Part shown: piece by piece, positions 14,274 to 15,767 of the stretch
Layout: each line of letters starts with the position of its first letter
Numbering within the stretch: the first letter of the stretch is position 1
Source of the DNA: WGMK01 sp044359155
GTDB taxonomy: Bacteria > Hydrogenedentota > Hydrogenedentia > Hydrogenedentales > JAEUWI01
NCBI GenBank assembly: GCA_044359155.1
Contig: JBIKMR010000076.1
Coordinates: forward strand, 1 to 15,767
DNA length: 15,767 bases
Direction: 5' to 3'
Notes under the pieces: model-generated
Databases searched by the model: none
Seen by the model: only the letters and a program-made list of their open reading frames with translations
Told to the model about the DNA's origin: nothing
Program-made: the position numbers and the translations under genes

Positions 14274-14302
14274 TTGACACCCTTGCCGCACTGGGCTAGA
14301 GT
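14274..14302 (+). promoter_or_regulatory. Near-consensus sigma-70 promoter of the aldo/keto reductase gene
   Basis: A perfect TTGACA is followed after the optimal 17 bases by TAGAGT (four of six). It lies 22 bases before the ATG at 14325, in the 90-base gap after the sigma cluster, so the reductase should be expressed by the housekeeping sigma factor independently of the cluster. The predicted leader is short and includes GGAG at 14311-14314. Confidence 0.72.
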
Positions 14303-14324
14303 GGCTGCACGGAGAATCCCAATC

Positions 14325-15380
14325 ATGACACCCGAACACACGAACGAACTTGATCGCCGCGCCTTTTTGAAAACCACTGTTGCGGGGGCGGGCGCGTCTA
14401 TGCTCGCCGGGCAGGCGGCCCACGCGGCGCTGCCCGACAAGCCCGGCGTAAAGCGGCCCGGCGCGGATGGCTTGGCCCACGGCAAGGAAGTGGCCGGGAT
14501 GCCCTACGCCAAGTTGGGCAAGACCAATTTCATGTCCAGTCGCCTAGTGTTTGGGTGCGGTGCGGCGCTGGCGGGGGGCAAGGCCGTGCGCCTGCTGGAC
14601 CAGGCGCTCGAGGCGGGTGTGAACTTCTACGACATCGGGTCGAACGTTTATTACAAGGGCAGCGAGAACCAGTTGGCGCCTTTCATGAAGGCCAACCGCG
14701 ATCACATCTGGGTTGCCTCGAAGGCACCCGTGGCAGGTCCCAAGCCGGAAGAGGGAAAGCCGCTGACCGTCGAGCAGGGCACGAAGCTGGCAGCCCGCTG
14801 GACGAAGTTTCTGGAAGACAGCCTGAAGGACCTGGACACGGAGTACATCGACGCGTATTACCAGATGGCCGCCAGCGAGGTGGCCTATGTGAAGTGCGAA
14901 GAGATGTACCAGGCTTTCCTCAATGCGAAGGCCGCAGGCAAGGTGGGGCATTTCGGCATCAGCACGCACCACAACACGCGGGCTGTTATCGAGGCGATGA
15001 TTGAAACCGGCTGGTATGACCTGGCGATGGTGGGGGTAACCCCCGCCGGGTTCTACGATTGGAACACCCGCAGCATCATGGAAGGCACGCCCCCCATGAC
15101 CGAGCTGCGCCCGCTGTTTGACCGCGCACGCGAAGCGGGCATCGGGCTGGTAGGCATGAAGTCCGCCCGCTACCTTTCCGCCGAGGGCGACAACCAGGCC
15201 GCCGCCTTCGACAAGCACTACACGGAGCAGCAACTGGCCTCGGGGCTCGACCCCTTCCAGCGCGCCTACGCCTACGTGCTCGCCCATGGCATGGACGTGG
15301 TCAATTCCGACATGCAGAACTTCGCCCACTTCGAGGCGAACGTGAAGGCCATAAAAGAGGGCGTAGCGCTTTTCGCGTAG
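14325..15380 (+). CDS. Tat-exported aldo/keto reductase family protein
   Basis: A 351-residue protein with a twin-arginine signal, DRRAFLK (10-16) followed by a hydrophobic stretch and AHA-AL (32-36), implying folded export, usually with a bound cofactor. The mature part is an aldo/keto reductase TIM barrel: KLGKTNFMSSRLVFGCG (63-79), ALEAGVNFYDIGSNVYY (94-110), WVASKAP (129-135), DTEYIDAYY (171-179), GKVGHFGIST (205-214). Of the catalytic tetrad, Asp103, Tyr109 or 110 and Lys133 are present, but the position of the usual His after YIDAYYQ holds Met181. It may therefore have altered or no reductase activity. GGAG lies 10 bases before the ATG; an upstream in-frame TTG at 14274 is rejected because it is part of the promoter. 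Gene ends before a strong terminator. Confidence 0.9.
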   Translation: MTPEHTNELDRRAFLKTTVAGAGASMLAGQAAHAALPDKPGVKRPGADGLAHGKEVAGMPYAKLGKTNFMSSRLVFGCGAALAGGKAVRLLDQALEAGVNFYDIGSNVYYKGSENQLAPFMKANRDHIWVASKAPVAGPKPEEGKPLTVEQGTKLAARWTKFLEDSLKDLDTEYIDAYYQMAASEVAYVKCEEMYQAFLNAKAAGKVGHFGISTHHNTRAVIEAMIETGWYDLAMVGVTPAGFYDWNTRSIMEGTPPMTELRPLFDRAREAGIGLVGMKSARYLSAEGDNQAAAFDKHYTEQQLASGLDPFQRAYAYVLAHGMDVVNSDMQNFAHFEANVKAIKEGVALFA

Positions 15381-15403
15381 GGCCTTGGCCAGGAACCAAT
15401 AAC

Positions 15404-15438
15404 AAAGCCCCCGCAGGCCTTGGCCTGCGGGGGCTTTT
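15404..15438. terminator. Bidirectional rho-independent terminator
   Basis: Arms 15404-15419 and 15422-15437 form a perfect 16-bp GC-rich stem with a two-base centre, with TTT on the plus strand and CTTTGTTATT on the minus strand. It sits between convergent genes and probably ends both the aldo/keto reductase transcript and the minus-strand gene at the right edge. Confidence 0.88.
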
Positions 15439-15458
15439 GGTGTCTTTGCTATGCGCGC

Positions 15459-15767
15459 CTAGTCGATGACGATGCAATACCCGTCTTCGCTGCCGCCGAT
15501 ACATTCTTCATAGCTGCCAGCAGTGAACAACTGCACGAGGCGAAGCAGCTCGGGGAGGTTGATCTTCCAGTCCTGCGGGTTGTAATCCGAATCGTGCGGC
15601 TCACAGTTTTGATCCCCGAAGCCCGAGAGGAATCCTCCCACGCCATCGCAGCGAAGGCCACCGGTGTTGATGTATTCAATCAACGGAAGGATCTCCGTCT
15701 CTTCAATAATGAAGTTGCCATCCAAGTCCGCCGCGTGCGGCACGGGCGGAGGCGGGGCAAAACCGGA
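15459..15767 (-). CDS. C-terminal end of an extracellular protein with paired EF-hand/dockerin-like repeats (partial)
   Basis: The frame is open to the window edge, so only the last 102 residues are seen and there is no start. A Pro-rich linker (FAPPPPVP) leads into two calcium-loop-like repeats. The first is DLDGNFIIEETE, with D1, D3, N5, I8 and E12 of an EF loop. The second begins DSDYNPQDWKINLPEL, which keeps D1, D3 and N5 and has a three-residue insertion before I and E. Each repeat is followed by an amphipathic helix (LPLIEYINTGG, LLRLVQLFTAGS) and paired Cys residues. I associate this C-terminal module, ending in a GYC-type tail, with large secreted proteins of Candidatus Hydrogenedentes-like bacteria, where it may serve for attachment or sorting. 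What the rest of the protein does cannot be known from this window. Confidence 0.8.
   Translation of the reverse strand, partial: SGFAPPPPVPHAADLDGNFIIEETEILPLIEYINTGGLRCDGVGGFLSGFGDQNCEPHDSDYNPQDWKINLPELLRLVQLFTAGSYEECIGGSEDGYCIVID

Noticed and set aside
14544..15329. A 261-codon minus-strand frame opposite the aldo/keto reductase
   Set aside because: No recognisable motif; typical shadow of a GC-rich gene with clear function on the other strand.

Overview
The window is GC-rich, close-packed bacterial chromosome with 16 protein genes, two of which reach or nearly reach a window edge. Several features point to a Gram-negative-type bacterium of the Candidatus Hydrogenedentes / Planctomycetes / Lentisphaerae kind: a long-tailed type II-style pseudopilin of the DUF1559 type ending in a His...Asp-Gly-His-Val motif, a Tat-exported aldo/keto reductase, and at the right edge a paired EF-hand-like C-terminal domain of a style I associate with Hydrogenedentes. 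The lineage call is inference from gene style. There is no rRNA, tRNA, CRISPR array, transposase or prophage gene. No gene-free stretch exceeds about 240 bases.

Left part (1-4014): a very hydrophobic GT-C-like membrane glycosyltransferase candidate (minus) is divergent from a DPM1-like GT2 fused to a GtrA membrane domain (plus). Together they look like a polyprenyl-phosphate-sugar donor synthase/flippase and an enzyme that could use that donor outside the membrane. Middle-left (4015-6750): a divergent pair of redox enzymes, an NAD(P)-dependent aldehyde dehydrogenase and an MDR enoyl-reductase-like protein. Centre (6751-9500): a Uma2-family putative nuclease, then aspartate-semialdehyde dehydrogenase (asd) with its own candidate promoter and leader hairpin, followed by an unrecognised 164-residue protein of lower GC and an NTF2/SnoaL-like protein.

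Right of centre (9501-11860): two tandem hairpins between convergent genes, a membrane-anchored PHB-depolymerase-like esterase, a strong terminator, and the pseudopilin. Right part (11861-15767): a secreted staphylococcal-nuclease-like domain fused to a GspC-like PDZ domain, then a tight three-gene cluster of an ECF sigma factor, an 86-residue single-pass membrane protein and a membrane-anchored periplasmic helical protein with two LTxxQ-like motifs. This triad recalls CnrH/CnrY/CnrX metal-stress signalling and is the best candidate for an undescribed system here. Next comes the Tat-exported aldo/keto reductase behind a near-consensus sigma-70 promoter, a perfect 16-bp terminator hairpin, and the C-terminal end of an extracellular protein running off the right edge.

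Most gene starts are supported by visible Shine-Dalgarno sequences. Starts of the GT2-GtrA gene, the sigma factor, the 164-residue gene and the LTxxQ gene are less certain.
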